Shown in pieces: positions 35,709 through 46,343 of a stretch of 64,000 nucleotides of DNA; the stretch's first letter is position 1; each line of letters starts with the position of its first letter. The notes beneath the pieces were generated by a model, which worked only from the letters and a program-made list of their open reading frames with translations, searched no databases and had not been told where the DNA came from. Source of the DNA: Photobacterium chitinilyticum (GTDB lineage Bacteria; Pseudomonadota; Gammaproteobacteria; Enterobacterales; Vibrionaceae); NCBI RefSeq assembly GCF_004104355.1, contig NZ_RJLM01000004.1, positions 248,001 through 312,000 on the forward strand, written 5' to 3'. The position numbers were made by a program, and so were the translations under genes.

Positions 35709-36392
35709 ATGATGAGCTCAAATGTGTACCAAAAGAAAGCATCAGATTTTCAGTTACTGAGTTTGCAAGGCCGTGACAAGGAATGTTTGACATCTCTGTT
35801 TAGCGAGCACAAGGCAACTCAGCAGCTGCAAGACGCAACCTGTTACCTAGTCTTCAAGCAGCAGAAGCCATACTTCTATTCACTAATTAAGCACCGAATA
35901 GATGTCAGCTACTTTTCTGGTACAGAGACTCTCGACGAAAGCGCTATTCCAGCAAAAGCCGCAGTTAGTGACAGTGTTATCTCGGAGGTGGAGGTTGATT
36001 TTCCTCTTGCTCTGTATCGCTCGACAACTCGCCAGGGCATGTTTGAACAATTGCTGTCACTCAAGGAATTATGTGGTCATTACACGCTTAACCTCCGCTT
36101 ACCTTTGTTGGAAATGACATCTGAGTATGAGCTCAATGATATCGCAAAGCTATGCATCGTTGCCGGCGCCGATAATCTTACCTTGTCGCTAGAGGGCAAA
36201 CTCGATGACCAACAAGAAGCTTATATTATTTTGCTTACTAACCTTTTGAAGCGTTTCTTTGTTGCTGACAGCTGCGGTCTTATTTTCGCCGGACTGTCGT
36301 CCCTTCCTACAATGGAACGCATCTCAGCGTTGTCGAAAGATGTACTCGGCGAAGACTGGGTAGACAATGCTTCGCTCAAGTTTGAATGCTAG
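35709..36392 (+). CDS. DeoC-like TIM-barrel protein lacking the catalytic lysines
   Basis: 227 residues from the ATG at 35709 (MMSSNVYQKK); a TTG at 35667 is also in frame. The second half follows deoxyribose-phosphate aldolase: LNLRLPLLEM...ELNDIAKLCIVAGAD aligns with the strand and helix before the Schiff-base lysine, and LGEDWVDNASLKF with the conserved LFGADWADARHYRFG end. The lysine segment FIKTSTG reads NLTLSLE here, and GFKPAGGVR has no lysine either. It should therefore not be an active aldolase. The homology is a visual alignment and moderately certain; a regulatory or binding role is possible. Confidence 0.6.
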   Translation: MMSSNVYQKKASDFQLLSLQGRDKECLTSLFSEHKATQQLQDATCYLVFKQQKPYFYSLIKHRIDVSYFSGTETLDESAIPAKAAVSDSVISEVEVDFPLALYRSTTRQGMFEQLLSLKELCGHYTLNLRLPLLEMTSEYELNDIAKLCIVAGADNLTLSLEGKLDDQQEAYIILLTNLLKRFFVADSCGLIFAGLSSLPTMERISALSKDVLGEDWVDNASLKFEC

Positions 36393-36422
36393 TTTTTTGA
36401 GGCCAGTTCAATAGCGGTATAA

Positions 36423-36445
36423 TAACGGTGTCAATGACACCGTTA
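36423..36445. terminator. Terminator between the DeoC-like and Nudix genes
   Basis: TAACGGTGTC-AAT-GACACCGTTA, a perfect 10-bp stem followed by CGTTT on the plus strand; it probably serves both convergent genes. Confidence 0.65.
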
Positions 36446-36459
36446 CGTTTGCCTAGAGG

Positions 36460-36885
36460 TTATTCGAGGCAAAAGCGGTTCTCCAGGTAGCAGCGAATTG
36501 ACTGTTCACTGGCATCAAAATGCGGCAAAGGGAGATGCGCAGGATCAACCCATTGCCAGCCTTCGCATTTGTCGGGTTCACGTAACTCGACTTGACCTCT
36601 GAATTCAGTAACCAGCAACGTAACACTGATATAGTGTTTGCCTGACTCATGGTAGGTTTGCAAGTTGTTGGTGACGGCAATAACGTTTGGGTTTTGTATC
36701 AGCAGTCCCGTCTCTTCCTCTATCTCGCGGGCAGCACATTGGGTAAAGGTTTCTCCTATCTCCATATGGCCACCGGGTATCGAGTAGTAAGGAGCATGGC
36801 TATTTTTCCGCTTGCCAATGAGCACTTCTCCCTTGGCGTTAACAATGATCACTCCGATACCAACTTTAGGTGTTTCTGCTGCCAC
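36460..36885 (-). CDS. Nudix hydrolase (NUDT15/MutT-like)
   Basis: A 141-residue Nudix hydrolase with the box GGHMEIGETFTQCAAREIEE followed by ETGL. Such small forms remove pyrophosphate from nucleoside triphosphates or their derivatives; YYSIPGGH and the WV-rich C-terminus recall NUDT15-like proteins. Substrate unknown. Reads away from aroA. Confidence 0.88.
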   Translation of the reverse strand: MAAETPKVGIGVIIVNAKGEVLIGKRKNSHAPYYSIPGGHMEIGETFTQCAAREIEEETGLLIQNPNVIAVTNNLQTYHESGKHYISVTLLVTEFRGQVELREPDKCEGWQWVDPAHLPLPHFDASEQSIRCYLENRFCLE

Positions 36886-37049
36886 ACTCTGCTCCTTGTT
36901 TTGAACTAAATCAGGCTGCCTTCGATTTGAAGGGCCACTTATCTTACCATTTTCTGTGATCTTGATTGGGTTGAATCAGTACTAGCGAACTGAGGCATTA
37001 TTCGCTAATCTGCTTGAACGCCCAAAATACAGGATTGAAGAGATAACAG

Positions 37050-38330
37050 ATGGAAAGTTTAACGTTACAGCCGATAAATCAGATCAATGGCGAAGTAAAT
37101 CTACCGGGGTCGAAGAGTGTTTCGAATCGTGCCCTTCTATTGGCTGCGTTAGCTCAAGGAACCACGCGACTCTCTAACCTGCTGGACAGTGATGATATCC
37201 GCCACATGCTGAATGCTTTAAAACAGCTGGGTGTGAGCTACCGACTATCGAAAGATAAAACCGTTTGTGAAGTCAATGGGCTTGGTAGGGCTTTTAAACC
37301 CGAGCAGGTGCTGGAGCTGTTTTTGGGCAATGCCGGTACGGCGATGCGTCCACTAGCCGCGGCATTGTGTCTTGGCGACGGGGAGTTTGTTCTGACGGGG
37401 GAGCCTCGCATGAAGGAGCGCCCGATAGGCCATTTGGTCGAGGCTCTTCGAACGGCCGGAGCCGATATTACTTATCTCGAAAACGACAACTACCCACCAC
37501 TGAAAATCAAGGGTACAGGGCTGCAAGGCGGGGAAGTTGAAATTGATGGGTCTATTTCCAGCCAGTTTCTGACCGCTTTTTTGATGTCGGCTCCAATGGC
37601 CAAGGCCGATACCCTGATCCGCATTAAAGGCGACCTTGTTTCTAAGCCTTATATCGATATCACCCTGCATATCATGGCGCAGTTCGGTGTAACGGTTGAA
37701 AATCGTGATTACCAAGAGTTTTTTGTCCCTGCTGGACAGACTTACCAAGCTCCGGGTGATTTTCTGGTCGAAGGCGATGCATCTTCGGCTTCCTATTTTC
37801 TGGCGGCTGCAGCCATCAGAGGCGGGGAGGTCAAGGTGACCGGTATTGGTAAGAAGAGTATTCAGGGCGATGTCCAGTTTGCCGATGCACTGGCAGCGAT
37901 GGGGGCGGAAATAGAGTGGGGCGACCACTATGTGATTGCCCGTCGTGGTGAGCTGAAAGCCGTGGATATGGATTTCAACCATATTCCTGATGCGGCAATG
38001 ACAATTGCAACGGCTGCGCTGTTTGCTGATGGTGTAACTACAATTCGCAACGTTTATAACTGGCGGGTCAAGGAAACTGATCGTCTGGCTGCAATGGCCA
38101 CAGAACTGCGCAAAGTCGGTGCAGAGGTCGAGGAAGGGGATGATTACATTGTCATCACTCCGCCGTTGCAGTTAAAACATGCCGCTATTGATACGTATGA
38201 TGATCACCGGATGGCAATGTGTTTCTCGTTAGTGGCGCTTAGCAATACACCCGTTACTATTAATGATCCGAAATGTACCTCGAAGACATTCCCTGATTAC
38301 TTTGACAAGTTGGCCCAGCTAAGTAGCTAG
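37050..38330 (+). CDS. aroA: 5-enolpyruvylshikimate-3-phosphate synthase AroA
   Basis: A 426-residue enzyme that joins shikimate 3-phosphate and phosphoenolpyruvate in chorismate synthesis. [17 protein letters not shown] (Lys22 region), [23 protein letters not shown] and the catalytic [11 protein letters not shown] are intact and of the glyphosate-sensitive class I type. It is followed by its own terminator, so cmk-rpsA form a separate unit. Confidence 0.97.
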   Translation: MESLTLQPINQINGEVNLPGSKSVSNRALLLAALAQGTTRLSNLLDSDDIRHMLNALKQLGVSYRLSKDKTVCEVNGLGRAFKPEQVLELFLGNAGTAMRPLAAALCLGDGEFVLTGEPRMKERPIGHLVEALRTAGADITYLENDNYPPLKIKGTGLQGGEVEIDGSISSQFLTAFLMSAPMAKADTLIRIKGDLVSKPYIDITLHIMAQFGVTVENRDYQEFFVPAGQTYQAPGDFLVEGDASSASYFLAAAAIRGGEVKVTGIGKKSIQGDVQFADALAAMGAEIEWGDHYVIARRGELKAVDMDFNHIPDAAMTIATAALFADGVTTIRNVYNWRVKETDRLAAMATELRKVGAEVEEGDDYIVITPPLQLKHAAIDTYDDHRMAMCFSLVALSNTPVTINDPKCTSKTFPDYFDKLAQLSS

Positions 38331-38384
38331 TTAAGTAGCCAAATAACCAAGTAGCTAACTCGCTAAATCTTTCTTCCCAAAACG

Positions 38385-38406
38385 AAACCCGCCTTCTGGC
38401 GGGTTT
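38385..38406 (+). terminator. aroA terminator
   Basis: AAACCCGCC-TTCT-GGCGGGTTT, perfect 9-bp stem, 54 bases after the aroA stop. Confidence 0.8.
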
Positions 38407-38495
38407 GTGGATCTAAGTTGCTTGCAGGAATGCCAGATTGGGAGGCTACGGTCTGGCACCAATCTGATTTGATAGTACTCACGTTTTTTTTCCAG

Positions 38496-38501
38496 TATAA
38501 T
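38496..38501 (+). promoter_or_regulatory. Likely -10 box of the cmk-rpsA promoter
   Basis: TATAAT, perfect consensus, 90 bases before the cmk start and after the aroA terminator. No good -35 is seen. Confidence 0.5.
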
Positions 38502-38591
38502 ACGCCCCCGTTTGAGAGCTGTAATACGAAACATAAATGGGCAAATGTTTGGTATTAAAGCTCTATATTTGAACATATTCGGAGAAAACCT

Positions 38592-39275
38592 ATGTCTAAT
38601 CATGCTCCAGTTATCACTGTTGATGGGCCAAGCGGCGCCGGCAAGGGGACGCTATGTATGCTATTGGCAGAAAAACTGGGCTGGAAGCTGCTTGATTCCG
38701 GTGCGATTTACCGCGTATTGGCGCTGGCAGCGATTCACCATGGTGTTGATCTTGAATCTGAAGAAGCACTGGTTCCGCTGGCAGCACACCTTGATGTCCA
38801 GTTCAAAGCCGAAGGCGAGCTGGTCAAAGTTATTTTAGAAGGCGAAGATGTGTCCGGCGAACTTCGCAAAGAAGAAACGGGCATGGCCGCTTCAAAAGTA
38901 GCAGCCCTTCCGCGCGTACGTGAAGCACTCCTGCGTCGCCAACGCGCATTTAGCGAAACGCCAGGTCTGGTGGCTGATGGCCGTGACATGGGCACTGTCG
39001 TATTCCCAGGTGCAGAAGTGAAAATCTTCCTTGATGCCAGTGCGGAAGAACGTGCAAATCGCCGCATGAATCAGTTGCAACAGAAAGGCTTAGATGTTAA
39101 CTTTGGCAGCCTTTTAAGCGAAATTCAGGAACGCGACGATCGCGACCGCAACCGTGCGGTGGCTCCGTTGCGTCCCGCAGCTGATGCTTTGGTGCTAGAC
39201 TCTACTGAGATGTCAATAGAGCAAGTTACGGCCCAGGCATTGGTATATATTGAACAGAAATTATCGGCTGAGTAA
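38592..39275 (+). CDS. cmk: Cytidylate kinase Cmk
   Basis: 227 residues. Phosphorylates CMP and dCMP. P-loop GPSGAGKGT at the N-terminus, DSGAIYR for substrate binding, [11 protein letters not shown] and the RDDRDRNR lid are all present. Directly upstream of rpsA, as in E. coli. Confidence 0.97.
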   Translation: MSNHAPVITVDGPSGAGKGTLCMLLAEKLGWKLLDSGAIYRVLALAAIHHGVDLESEEALVPLAAHLDVQFKAEGELVKVILEGEDVSGELRKEETGMAASKVAALPRVREALLRRQRAFSETPGLVADGRDMGTVVFPGAEVKIFLDASAEERANRRMNQLQQKGLDVNFGSLLSEIQERDDRDRNRAVAPLRPAADALVLDSTEMSIEQVTAQALVYIEQKLSAE

Positions 39276-39374
39276 TCAGCACGATGGCGTCGGTATCACG
39301 GATGAATACTGACTTTACTACCAACCCCATGCGGTAGGATACCCATGGTTGTTAATCAAATTGAAGATTAAATA

Positions 39375-41045
39375 ATGACTGAATCTTTTGCTTTACTCTT
39401 TGAAGAGTCTCTAAACGAAATCGAAACTCGCCCAGGTGCGATTGTTAAAGGTACTGTAGTAGCTATCGAGAACGGTTATGTTCTTGTTGATGCTGGCCTT
39501 AAGTCTGAGTCTTCTATCCCAGTTGAAGAATTCAAGAACGCTGCTGGCGAACTTGAAATTGAAGTTGGTGCAGAAGTAGACGTAGCACTTGACGCAATCG
39601 AAGACGGTTTCGGTGAGACTAAACTTTCTCGTGAAAAAGCTAAGCGTCATGAAGCTTGGATCCAGCTTGAAAAAGCTTACGAAGAAGCTGAAACAGTTAT
39701 TGGTATCATCAACGGTAAAGTTAAGGGCGGCTTCACAGTTGAACTTAACGGTATCCGTGCGTTCCTTCCTGGTTCACTTGTTGACGTACGTCCAGTTCGT
39801 GACACTGCTCACCTAGAAAACAAAGAGCTAGAGTTCAAAGTAATCAAGCTAGACCAGAAGCGCAACAACGTTGTTGTTTCTCGCCGCGCAGTTATCGAAT
39901 CTGAAAACAGCGTTGAGCGTGACGAGCTACTTGCTTCTCTACAAGAAGGCATGGAAGTTAAAGGTATCGTTAAGAACCTTACTGACTACGGTGCATTCGT
40001 TGATCTTGGCGGTGTTGACGGTCTTCTACACATCACTGATATGGCTTGGAAACGCGTTAAGCACCCAAGCGAAATCGTTAATGTTGGCGACGAAATCAAC
40101 GTTAAAGTTCTTAAGTTCGACCGTGAGCGTACTCGCGTATCACTAGGTCTTAAGCAGCTAGGCGAAGATCCATGGGTAGCAATCGCTAAGCGTTACCCAG
40201 AAGGTACTAAGCTTTCTGGTCGCGTAACTAACCTAACTGACTACGGCTGCTTCGTTGAAATCGAAGAAGGCGTTGAAGGTCTGGTACACGTTTCTGAGAT
40301 GGATTGGACTAACAAAAACATCCACCCATCTAAAGTTGTTAACGTGGGCGACGAAGTTGAAGTTATGGTTCTTGATATCGACGAAGAACGTCGTCGTATC
40401 AGCCTAGGTCTTAAGCAGTGTAAAGCTAACCCATGGCAGTCATTTGCAGAAATGCAAGCTAAGGGCGATCGCGTAACTGGTAAGATCAAGTCTATCACTG
40501 ACTTCGGTATCTTCATCGGTCTTGAAGGCGGCATCGACGGTCTAGTTCACCTATCTGACATTTCTTGGAATGTTTCTGGTGAAGACGCAGTTCGTGACTT
40601 CAAGAAAGGCGACGAAATCTCTGCAGTAGTTCTTGCAGTAGACGCAGAGCGTGAGCGTATCTCTCTTGGCGTTAAGCAGATCGAAGAAGACCCATTCAAC
40701 GGCTACGTTGCAGTTAACAAGAAAGGTGCTCTAGTTACTGGTACTGTTACTGCAGTTGACGCGAAAGGCGCAACAGTTGAGCTAATTGAAGGTGTTGAAG
40801 GTTACCTACGTGCTTCTGAAGCATCAGTTGACCGTGTTGAAGACGCAACTCTAGTTCTTTCTGTTGGCGATTCTGTTGAAGCTAAATTCACAGGCGTTGA
40901 CCGTAAGAACCGCGTAATCAACCTATCTGTTCGTGCTAAAGACGTTGCTGAAGAGCAAGAAGCGATGGCTAACCTGAACAAGCAAGAAGATACTTCGTTC
41001 GGTAGCGCTATGGCTGACGCTTTCAAAGCGGCTAAAGGCGAATAA
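39375..41045 (+). CDS. rpsA: 30S ribosomal protein S1
   Basis: 556 residues with six S1 RNA-binding repeats, seen as repeated GxVxxxTDYGxFV and LKQLGEDPW-like blocks. S1 unwinds and docks mRNA at the 30S subunit. The codon use is strikingly biased to a few codons (GTT, CTT/CTA, GAA, AAC), as in highly expressed genes. The 99-base leader between cmk and rpsA probably carries the usual autoregulatory structure. Confidence 0.98.
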   Translation: MTESFALLFEESLNEIETRPGAIVKGTVVAIENGYVLVDAGLKSESSIPVEEFKNAAGELEIEVGAEVDVALDAIEDGFGETKLSREKAKRHEAWIQLEKAYEEAETVIGIINGKVKGGFTVELNGIRAFLPGSLVDVRPVRDTAHLENKELEFKVIKLDQKRNNVVVSRRAVIESENSVERDELLASLQEGMEVKGIVKNLTDYGAFVDLGGVDGLLHITDMAWKRVKHPSEIVNVGDEINVKVLKFDRERTRVSLGLKQLGEDPWVAIAKRYPEGTKLSGRVTNLTDYGCFVEIEEGVEGLVHVSEMDWTNKNIHPSKVVNVGDEVEVMVLDIDEERRRISLGLKQCKANPWQSFAEMQAKGDRVTGKIKSITDFGIFIGLEGGIDGLVHLSDISWNVSGEDAVRDFKKGDEISAVVLAVDAERERISLGVKQIEEDPFNGYVAVNKKGALVTGTVTAVDAKGATVELIEGVEGYLRASEASVDRVEDATLVLSVGDSVEAKFTGVDRKNRVINLSVRAKDVAEEQEAMANLNKQEDTSFGSAMADAFKAAKGE

Positions 41046-41116
41046 TTGAGCTAGGGGGAAGATTTTTCCCCCTAAGCGGTTATACTATTGAGAAACATAC
41101 TAAAAACGGAGTGTTT

Positions 41117-41407
41117 ATGACAAAGTCTGAATTAATTGAAAGACTGTGTAGTCAACAAACACATCTTTCTGCCAAACAGGTAGAAGATGCAATCAAGGAA
41201 ATCCTTGAGCACATGGCGACCACTCTTGCTGAGGGTGATCGTATTGAGATCCGTGGCTTTGGTAGCTTCTCATTGCATTACCGTGCTCCACGCGTAGGTC
41301 GTAACCCTAAAACAGGCGATAAAGTTGAGCTGGATGGCAAGTACGTCCCTCACTTTAAACCAGGTAAGGAATTACGCGACCGAGTTAACTTAGCACTTGC
41401 TGGTTAA
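41117..41407 (+). CDS. ihfB: Integration host factor subunit beta
   Basis: 96 residues from [20 protein letters not shown]; a GTG six bases upstream is in frame but not the family start. IHF-beta pairs with IHF-alpha to bend DNA sharply. [13 protein letters not shown] and the DNA-intercalating arm [15 protein letters not shown] are conserved. CGGAG precedes the ATG. IHF may matter here for the sigma-54 psp promoter and for site-specific recombination. Confidence 0.97.
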   Translation: MTKSELIERLCSQQTHLSAKQVEDAIKEILEHMATTLAEGDRIEIRGFGSFSLHYRAPRVGRNPKTGDKVELDGKYVPHFKPGKELRDRVNLALAG

Positions 41408-41420
41408 TCGCGAATAGAAC

Positions 41421-41457
41421 AAAAAAACGGCATGCTGATAGTATGCCGTTTTTTTAT
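41421..41457 (+). terminator. ihfB terminator
   Basis: AAAAAAACGGCAT and ATGCCGTTTTTTT form a perfect stem with a 9-base loop and a T-run. Confidence 0.9.
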
Positions 41458-41537
41458 GTCTATTGATCATGGTCTGATGTGTCAAAATCTTGCATAATCA
41501 ACCCATCAAACTTTTGATCAAGTGAGAAGGATTTACG

Positions 41538-41822
41538 ATGAAGATAATTAGCTTTCTTGTATTAGCGGTCTGCTTTTTGGCAACTCTGGCTCTTGGTGCG
41601 CAAAACCAGCAGATGGTTAATTTCGATTTTCTTGTAGCTCAGGGTGAGTTCCAGTTATCTACATTACTTGGTATCGCATTCGGTGCCGGTTTTGCGATTG
41701 GCTGGCTGATTTGCGGCATGCTATATCTAAAAACTCGATTCTCTAGAAATCGCCTAAGCAAAAAAGTGGCTAAGCAGCAGCAAGAGCTGAACCAGCTACG
41801 TGCTGAGCCTGTTAAGGAATAA
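41538..41822 (+). CDS. lapA: Lipopolysaccharide assembly protein LapA
   Basis: A 94-residue inner-membrane protein (DUF1049) with two helices (about residues 3-22 and 40-66) and a charged coiled tail. With LapB it tunes LpxC degradation and LPS synthesis. Six bases separate it from lapB. Confidence 0.93.
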   Translation: MKIISFLVLAVCFLATLALGAQNQQMVNFDFLVAQGEFQLSTLLGIAFGAGFAIGWLICGMLYLKTRFSRNRLSKKVAKQQQELNQLRAEPVKE

Positions 41823-41828
41823 TCGTTA

Positions 41829-42998
41829 ATGCTAGAACTGTTGTTCCTGTTACTCCCGATTGCAGCTGCCTATGGCTGGTATATGGGTAACAGGAGCGCT
41901 AGTAACAAACAACAGGAGCAGTCTCACCACATGTCGCGCCAGTATGTTACTGGCTTGAACTTACTTTTATCTGATCAATCAGATAAAGCGGTTGATGTGT
42001 TTATAGAACTGCTCCAAGTTGATAGCGAAACTATTGATACTCACCTTGCTTTGGGAAACCTCTTCCGAAGCCGAGGTGAAGTCGATCGTGCGATTCGTAT
42101 TCACCAAAATCTGATTGCCCGTCCAAACCTCACCATCGATCAGCGTAATTTGGCTCTGCAGCAACTGGCAAAAGACTATATGGCTGCCGGATTCTTTGAT
42201 CGCGCCGAAAAAATATTTGAACAATTATTGGATGAGCCCGATCACCGAAAAGGTGCCCTGCAGCAGTTATTAACGATTTATCAGCAGACCCGTGAATGGG
42301 AGAAAGCCATCGAGATGGCCTCTCAGTTGGTTAAGATGGGTAAATCGAAGCTAAAACATGATATCGCTCACTATTGGTGCGAAATGGCGATGCTCGAAAT
42401 GAGTGCCTTGAATTCAGATAAAGCGAGACAATATCTGAAGAAAGCTCTGTCGGCGGATAAAACTTGTGTCCGTGCATCAATGATGGTGGCGAAGATTCTG
42501 ATTAACGCCGAGGATTATAAATCCGCAGCCAAGCAGCTAGAGCGTGTGGCAGAACAAGATATAGACTACGTTAGCGAAACGCTGCCTATGTTGCTGCAAT
42601 GCTATGAAGCCACCAACAACGAAACAGGTTGGCTTAAGTACTTGCGTCAGTGTGTCGAGCAAAAGGCTGGTGCTACCGCCGAGTTGATGCTGGCTGACGA
42701 GATTTCTAAGCATGAAGGCTCTGTGACTGCTCAGATGTTTATGACCCGCCAGCTTACGAAGAACCCGACGATGAAAGGCTTCTATCAATTGATGGACTAT
42801 CATCTGGACGAGGCGGAAGAAGGCAGGGCAAAAGAGAGCTTGACGACTCTACGTTCTCTCGTTGGCGAACAATTGAAGATTAAACCGCATTTTCGTTGTC
42901 GAAAGTGTGGGTTTGCCACGCACTCTTTATACTGGCAGTGTCCATCGTGTAAGGGGTGGGGGGATGTTAAGCCGATCCGTGGCCTAGATGGCGAATAG
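41829..42998 (+). CDS. lapB: Lipopolysaccharide assembly protein LapB (YciM)
   Basis: 389 residues: an N-terminal membrane anchor, about nine TPR repeats and a C-terminal rubredoxin-like zinc domain (CRKCGFATHSLYWQCPSCKG). LapB brings LpxC to the FtsH protease. All features and the length match E. coli. Confidence 0.96.
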   Translation: MLELLFLLLPIAAAYGWYMGNRSASNKQQEQSHHMSRQYVTGLNLLLSDQSDKAVDVFIELLQVDSETIDTHLALGNLFRSRGEVDRAIRIHQNLIARPNLTIDQRNLALQQLAKDYMAAGFFDRAEKIFEQLLDEPDHRKGALQQLLTIYQQTREWEKAIEMASQLVKMGKSKLKHDIAHYWCEMAMLEMSALNSDKARQYLKKALSADKTCVRASMMVAKILINAEDYKSAAKQLERVAEQDIDYVSETLPMLLQCYEATNNETGWLKYLRQCVEQKAGATAELMLADEISKHEGSVTAQMFMTRQLTKNPTMKGFYQLMDYHLDEAEEGRAKESLTTLRSLVGEQLKIKPHFRCRKCGFATHSLYWQCPSCKGWGDVKPIRGLDGE

Positions 42999-43009
42999 CT
43001 CAAAAGAGA

Positions 43010-43038
43010 GCCCATTCATTGTGAATGGGCTTTTTTTT
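43010..43038 (+). terminator. lapAB terminator
   Basis: GCCCATTCA-TTG-TGAATGGGC and eight T. Confidence 0.9.
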
Positions 43039-43294
43039 GACTTAATTATGCCCATAAGACTTTTGATTTTTTCCAGTATTGATGATGGGCCAGGTAATGA
43101 GTCGGCTTGGTGTAATTCTTAGGCACATATATTTACTCGCCGTGTAAAACGATTGGCTGGCAGAGAAGATATCTGCTTTTGGTGACTTCAAGTAAAAAGT
43201 CAATTAATGCTCGAAAAAAAATGATTTTACTGTACAATCCTGACCGCCCTCAGCGTGCTGGGGAGGATTGAACAATAACTAAGCAGGAGATGCC

Positions 43295-43990
43295 ATGTTA
43301 GACCCAAAAGTGATTGTCGCTCTCGACTACCCAAGCCAAGACGAAGCGCTGGCGTTCGTTGACCGTATTGAACCGGGAAGTTGTCGACTGAAAGTTGGCA
43401 AAGAGATGTTTACTTATTTTGGCCCTGACTTTGTGCGTAAACTGCATGACCGGGGCCATTCTGTATTCCTGGACCTGAAATTTCATGATATCCCCAATAC
43501 CTGTTCCCGAGCGGTTGCCGCAGCGGCTGAGCTTGGGGTGTGGATGGTCAATGTACACGCCAGTGGCGGTGAGCGCATGATGGCGGCCTCGCGTGATATT
43601 CTAGAGCCGTTTGGCAAAGAGCGCCCGTTGCTAATTGCTGTTACTGTTCTTACCAGTATGGAAGCGGCTGATCTGCGTGGTATCGGTATTCAGGCTGAGC
43701 CTCAGGATCATGTACTGAATCTGGCGCGGCTGACCAAGAACAGCGGCCTGGACGGTGTAGTGTGCTCGGCTCAGGAATCAAGCATGCTGAAAGCGGAGCT
43801 AGGCAAAGAGTTCAAGCTGATCACCCCGGGTATCCGCCCTGCTGGTAGCGCCGCAGGCGACCAGCGTCGCGTTATGACGCCTGTCGAGGCTGTTCAGGCA
43901 GGCTCTGATTACCTTGTTATTGGCCGTCCGATAACGCAAGCTGCCGATCCTGCTATTGTGCTAGCCGAGATAAATAAATCTTTGGCGTAA
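43295..43990 (+). CDS. pyrF: Orotidine 5'-phosphate decarboxylase PyrF
   Basis: 231 residues. Last step of UMP synthesis. The catalytic [10 protein letters not shown] (Asp-Lys-Asp), [16 protein letters not shown] and TPGIRP motifs are intact. It has an own terminator and lies after the lapAB terminator, so it is a separate unit. Confidence 0.97.
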   Translation: MLDPKVIVALDYPSQDEALAFVDRIEPGSCRLKVGKEMFTYFGPDFVRKLHDRGHSVFLDLKFHDIPNTCSRAVAAAAELGVWMVNVHASGGERMMAASRDILEPFGKERPLLIAVTVLTSMEAADLRGIGIQAEPQDHVLNLARLTKNSGLDGVVCSAQESSMLKAELGKEFKLITPGIRPAGSAAGDQRRVMTPVEAVQAGSDYLVIGRPITQAADPAIVLAEINKSLA

Positions 43991-44022
43991 GTTTTTACCG
44001 ACAACAGAAAATGATTAAATAG

Positions 44023-44042
44023 CGCCCGGCATCTGCCGGGCG
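44023..44042 (+). terminator. pyrF terminator
   Basis: CGCCCGGCA-TC-TGCCGGGCG followed by TTTCT. Confidence 0.8.
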
Positions 44043-44196
44043 TTTCTATTGGGTGTTTTGGTTTTACGTATTACAAGACCAAAGTTTCGATAGTCGTCTA
44101 TGTTCCGTTATATATTTTTTCATACACTTATACAAAACAGAAAGTTTTTCTTTCGACATGTCAGCCGTGGGTTTTATTTGGCTGGGGAGAGTGTAA

Positions 44197-45468
44197 ATGG
44201 ATGTCGCATTCGATTTTGATTCATCGTTCTGGCGTTTGTTCATCGCCCTGATGCTCGGGGCCATTATTGGTATCCAGCGGGGCTGGGTTGATCGAAATGA
44301 AGCTGCTGGCTCCCGGATTGCAGGGATCCGTACCTATTCTCTGATAGGATTGTTGGGGGGTATATGTGGCTTGCTGACTTTGTCCTTTTCAGAGTTTTTT
44401 CTCGCCTTTTCACTGCTTGCATTTTCTGTCGTCATTATAGTTGCCTATATAAAGAGCCAGAAAGTGAAGATAAACCTCAGCATTACCGGCTTGGTCGGGA
44501 TGTTGATCACCTTCTTGCTCGGTAGCCTGGCGGTTGTCGGAGAACCTGTTATTGCCGCATCGGCGGCCGTGATCACGGCAATCATTCTCGATAATAAGAA
44601 AGAGCTTCATACCGCCTTAATGAGGCTGCAGGAATATGAACTTGATGCAGCACTGCGCTTATTGCTGATTTCCGTTGTAATGCTCCCCTTGCTGCCCAAC
44701 CAGGGAATGGGGCCGTGGCAGGCTATCAACCCGTATGAGATTTGGTGGATGGTTGTGCTTATCGCCGGTATTTCGTTTGTCGGCTATTTTGCGATTAAGA
44801 TTGGTGGGGCTGAAAAGGGAATACTGTTTACTTGTCTGTTTGCGGGCCTGAGCTCCTCAACAGCGCTAACACTACAGTTTTCACACTTGTCAAAGCAGCA
44901 GACACATTTAAGTGGCCTGCTTGCCAGCGGTATTTTAATTAGCTGCGGAACCATGTTTCCACGCATTTTGTTTGTGTGCTCGGTGGTGAACTATTCCTTG
45001 GTAGAAATGCTGTGGTTGCCGATGCTGCTGATGATGTTTGGCTTCTATTTGCCGGCGTATTGGATCTGGACTCATAATAAGTTGGATACTGATAAATCTC
45101 CGGAAGTAAAACAGAATCCGCTGGCGTTATCATCAGCCTTCTTTTTCGGGATCGTACTATTGCTGATTATGCTGCTGTCTAATCTGCTGCAGGAATGGTT
45201 TGGTAATACAGGGACATTATTATTAGCGGCCATATCCGGTATTACCGATGTCGATGCTATTACGTTGGCGCTTGGCAGGCAAAGTGCGAATGGTCTATTG
45301 GCTAACACAGCGATGCTGGGTATTTTTATCGCAGCTGCGGTAAACAGCCTGATTAAAATGGGAATGGCTTGCGTTATCGGTGCCAAACCGTTGCGTAAGT
45401 TTGTAATTATACCGATAACAGGTTCTGTGCTATTAGGAGCTACGGCGTTGTGGCTTACATTGAGCTAA
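44197..45468 (+). CDS. MgtC/SapB-family membrane protein (DUF4010)
   Basis: A 423-residue protein with an MgtC-like N-terminal domain (LFIALMLGAIIGIQRGW, AGIRTYSLIGLLGG) and a larger DUF4010 domain; about a dozen membrane helices. MgtC-type domains are linked to magnesium limitation and acid survival, but the fused form is uncharacterised. The name SapB of this family is unrelated to the sapB permease gene downstream. Convergent with the sap operon. Confidence 0.85.
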   Translation: MDVAFDFDSSFWRLFIALMLGAIIGIQRGWVDRNEAAGSRIAGIRTYSLIGLLGGICGLLTLSFSEFFLAFSLLAFSVVIIVAYIKSQKVKINLSITGLVGMLITFLLGSLAVVGEPVIAASAAVITAIILDNKKELHTALMRLQEYELDAALRLLLISVVMLPLLPNQGMGPWQAINPYEIWWMVVLIAGISFVGYFAIKIGGAEKGILFTCLFAGLSSSTALTLQFSHLSKQQTHLSGLLASGILISCGTMFPRILFVCSVVNYSLVEMLWLPMLLMMFGFYLPAYWIWTHNKLDTDKSPEVKQNPLALSSAFFFGIVLLLIMLLSNLLQEWFGNTGTLLLAAISGITDVDAITLALGRQSANGLLANTAMLGIFIAAAVNSLIKMGMACVIGAKPLRKFVIIPITGSVLLGATALWLTLS

Positions 45469-45518
45469 TGCAACTAGCGAGAGACGGGCAGCTGCCAGGC
45501 CGCCCCGGATAACGAGTT

Positions 45519-46343
45519 TTAGCATTCAATTTTTGGCGTAGCACTGCTGATGCGGTTGGTTCGGTCATGCGCAGGTGCCGAGAAATGGCTGTCGAGTAGT
45601 TTTTGAGTCAGCGAGTGCTGGGGGGCCGCAAACACTTCGGCCGTCAGACCTTGCTCAACAACCTCCCCATTTTGCATGACCATCACTTTGTCGGTGAAAT
45701 GTTTGATAACGCCCATATGTTGCGATACATAGACATATGACAATCCCATTTCTTCCTGAAGTTCCAATAACAAGTTGAGGATCTGGGAGCGCATCGACAT
45801 ATCTAAACCGTTTAAGGCTTCATCAGCCACAATGATACAAGGCTGAAGGATCAGGGCACGGGCAAGGGAAACACGCTGTTTCTGTCCTGTCGCCAACATT
45901 TGCGGATAAAAGTAGGCATGTTCGGGCAGCAGGCCAACGCGTTTGAGGGTCATCATGATCCTGCGCTCGCGCGCCTGAGGCGTCATGTTGGTATTACGCT
46001 TTAGCGGTCCTTCTAAGATTTTTCCAATTTGAATCCGGGGATTCAGTGAAGTATTGGGATCTTGGAAGATCATCCTGATCAGCTTGCAGCGGGTCTGAAA
46101 GTCATTGGGGGCCAGCGGCTCGCCGTTGACCCGAATAATGCCTTCTGTTGGCTCGACAACACCTGATAGCATTTTTGCCAGAGTTGACTTGCCTGAGCCG
46201 TTTTCTCCCATAAAGGCGATTGTCTCACCAGCTTCCAGGGTGAATGATACCGGCTTTACGGCCTCAATAGTACGGCGTCGGAACAGGCCCGAGCGATAGT
46301 GATAGTCCTTCTTCAGATGTTCGACTTCTAGTAGTGCACTCAC
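45519..46343 (-). CDS. sapF: Peptide ABC transporter ATPase SapF
   Basis: 274 residues. Walker [10 protein letters not shown], signature LATGQKQR and Walker B IIVADEAL. The second ATPase of the Sap system, which takes up peptides and is linked to antimicrobial-peptide resistance and, in E. coli, to putrescine export. Overlaps sapD by four bases. Confidence 0.93.
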   Translation of the reverse strand: MSALLEVEHLKKDYHYRSGLFRRRTIEAVKPVSFTLEAGETIAFMGENGSGKSTLAKMLSGVVEPTEGIIRVNGEPLAPNDFQTRCKLIRMIFQDPNTSLNPRIQIGKILEGPLKRNTNMTPQARERRIMMTLKRVGLLPEHAYFYPQMLATGQKQRVSLARALILQPCIIVADEALNGLDMSMRSQILNLLLELQEEMGLSYVYVSQHMGVIKHFTDKVMVMQNGEVVEQGLTAEVFAAPQHSLTQKLLDSHFSAPAHDRTNRISSATPKIEC

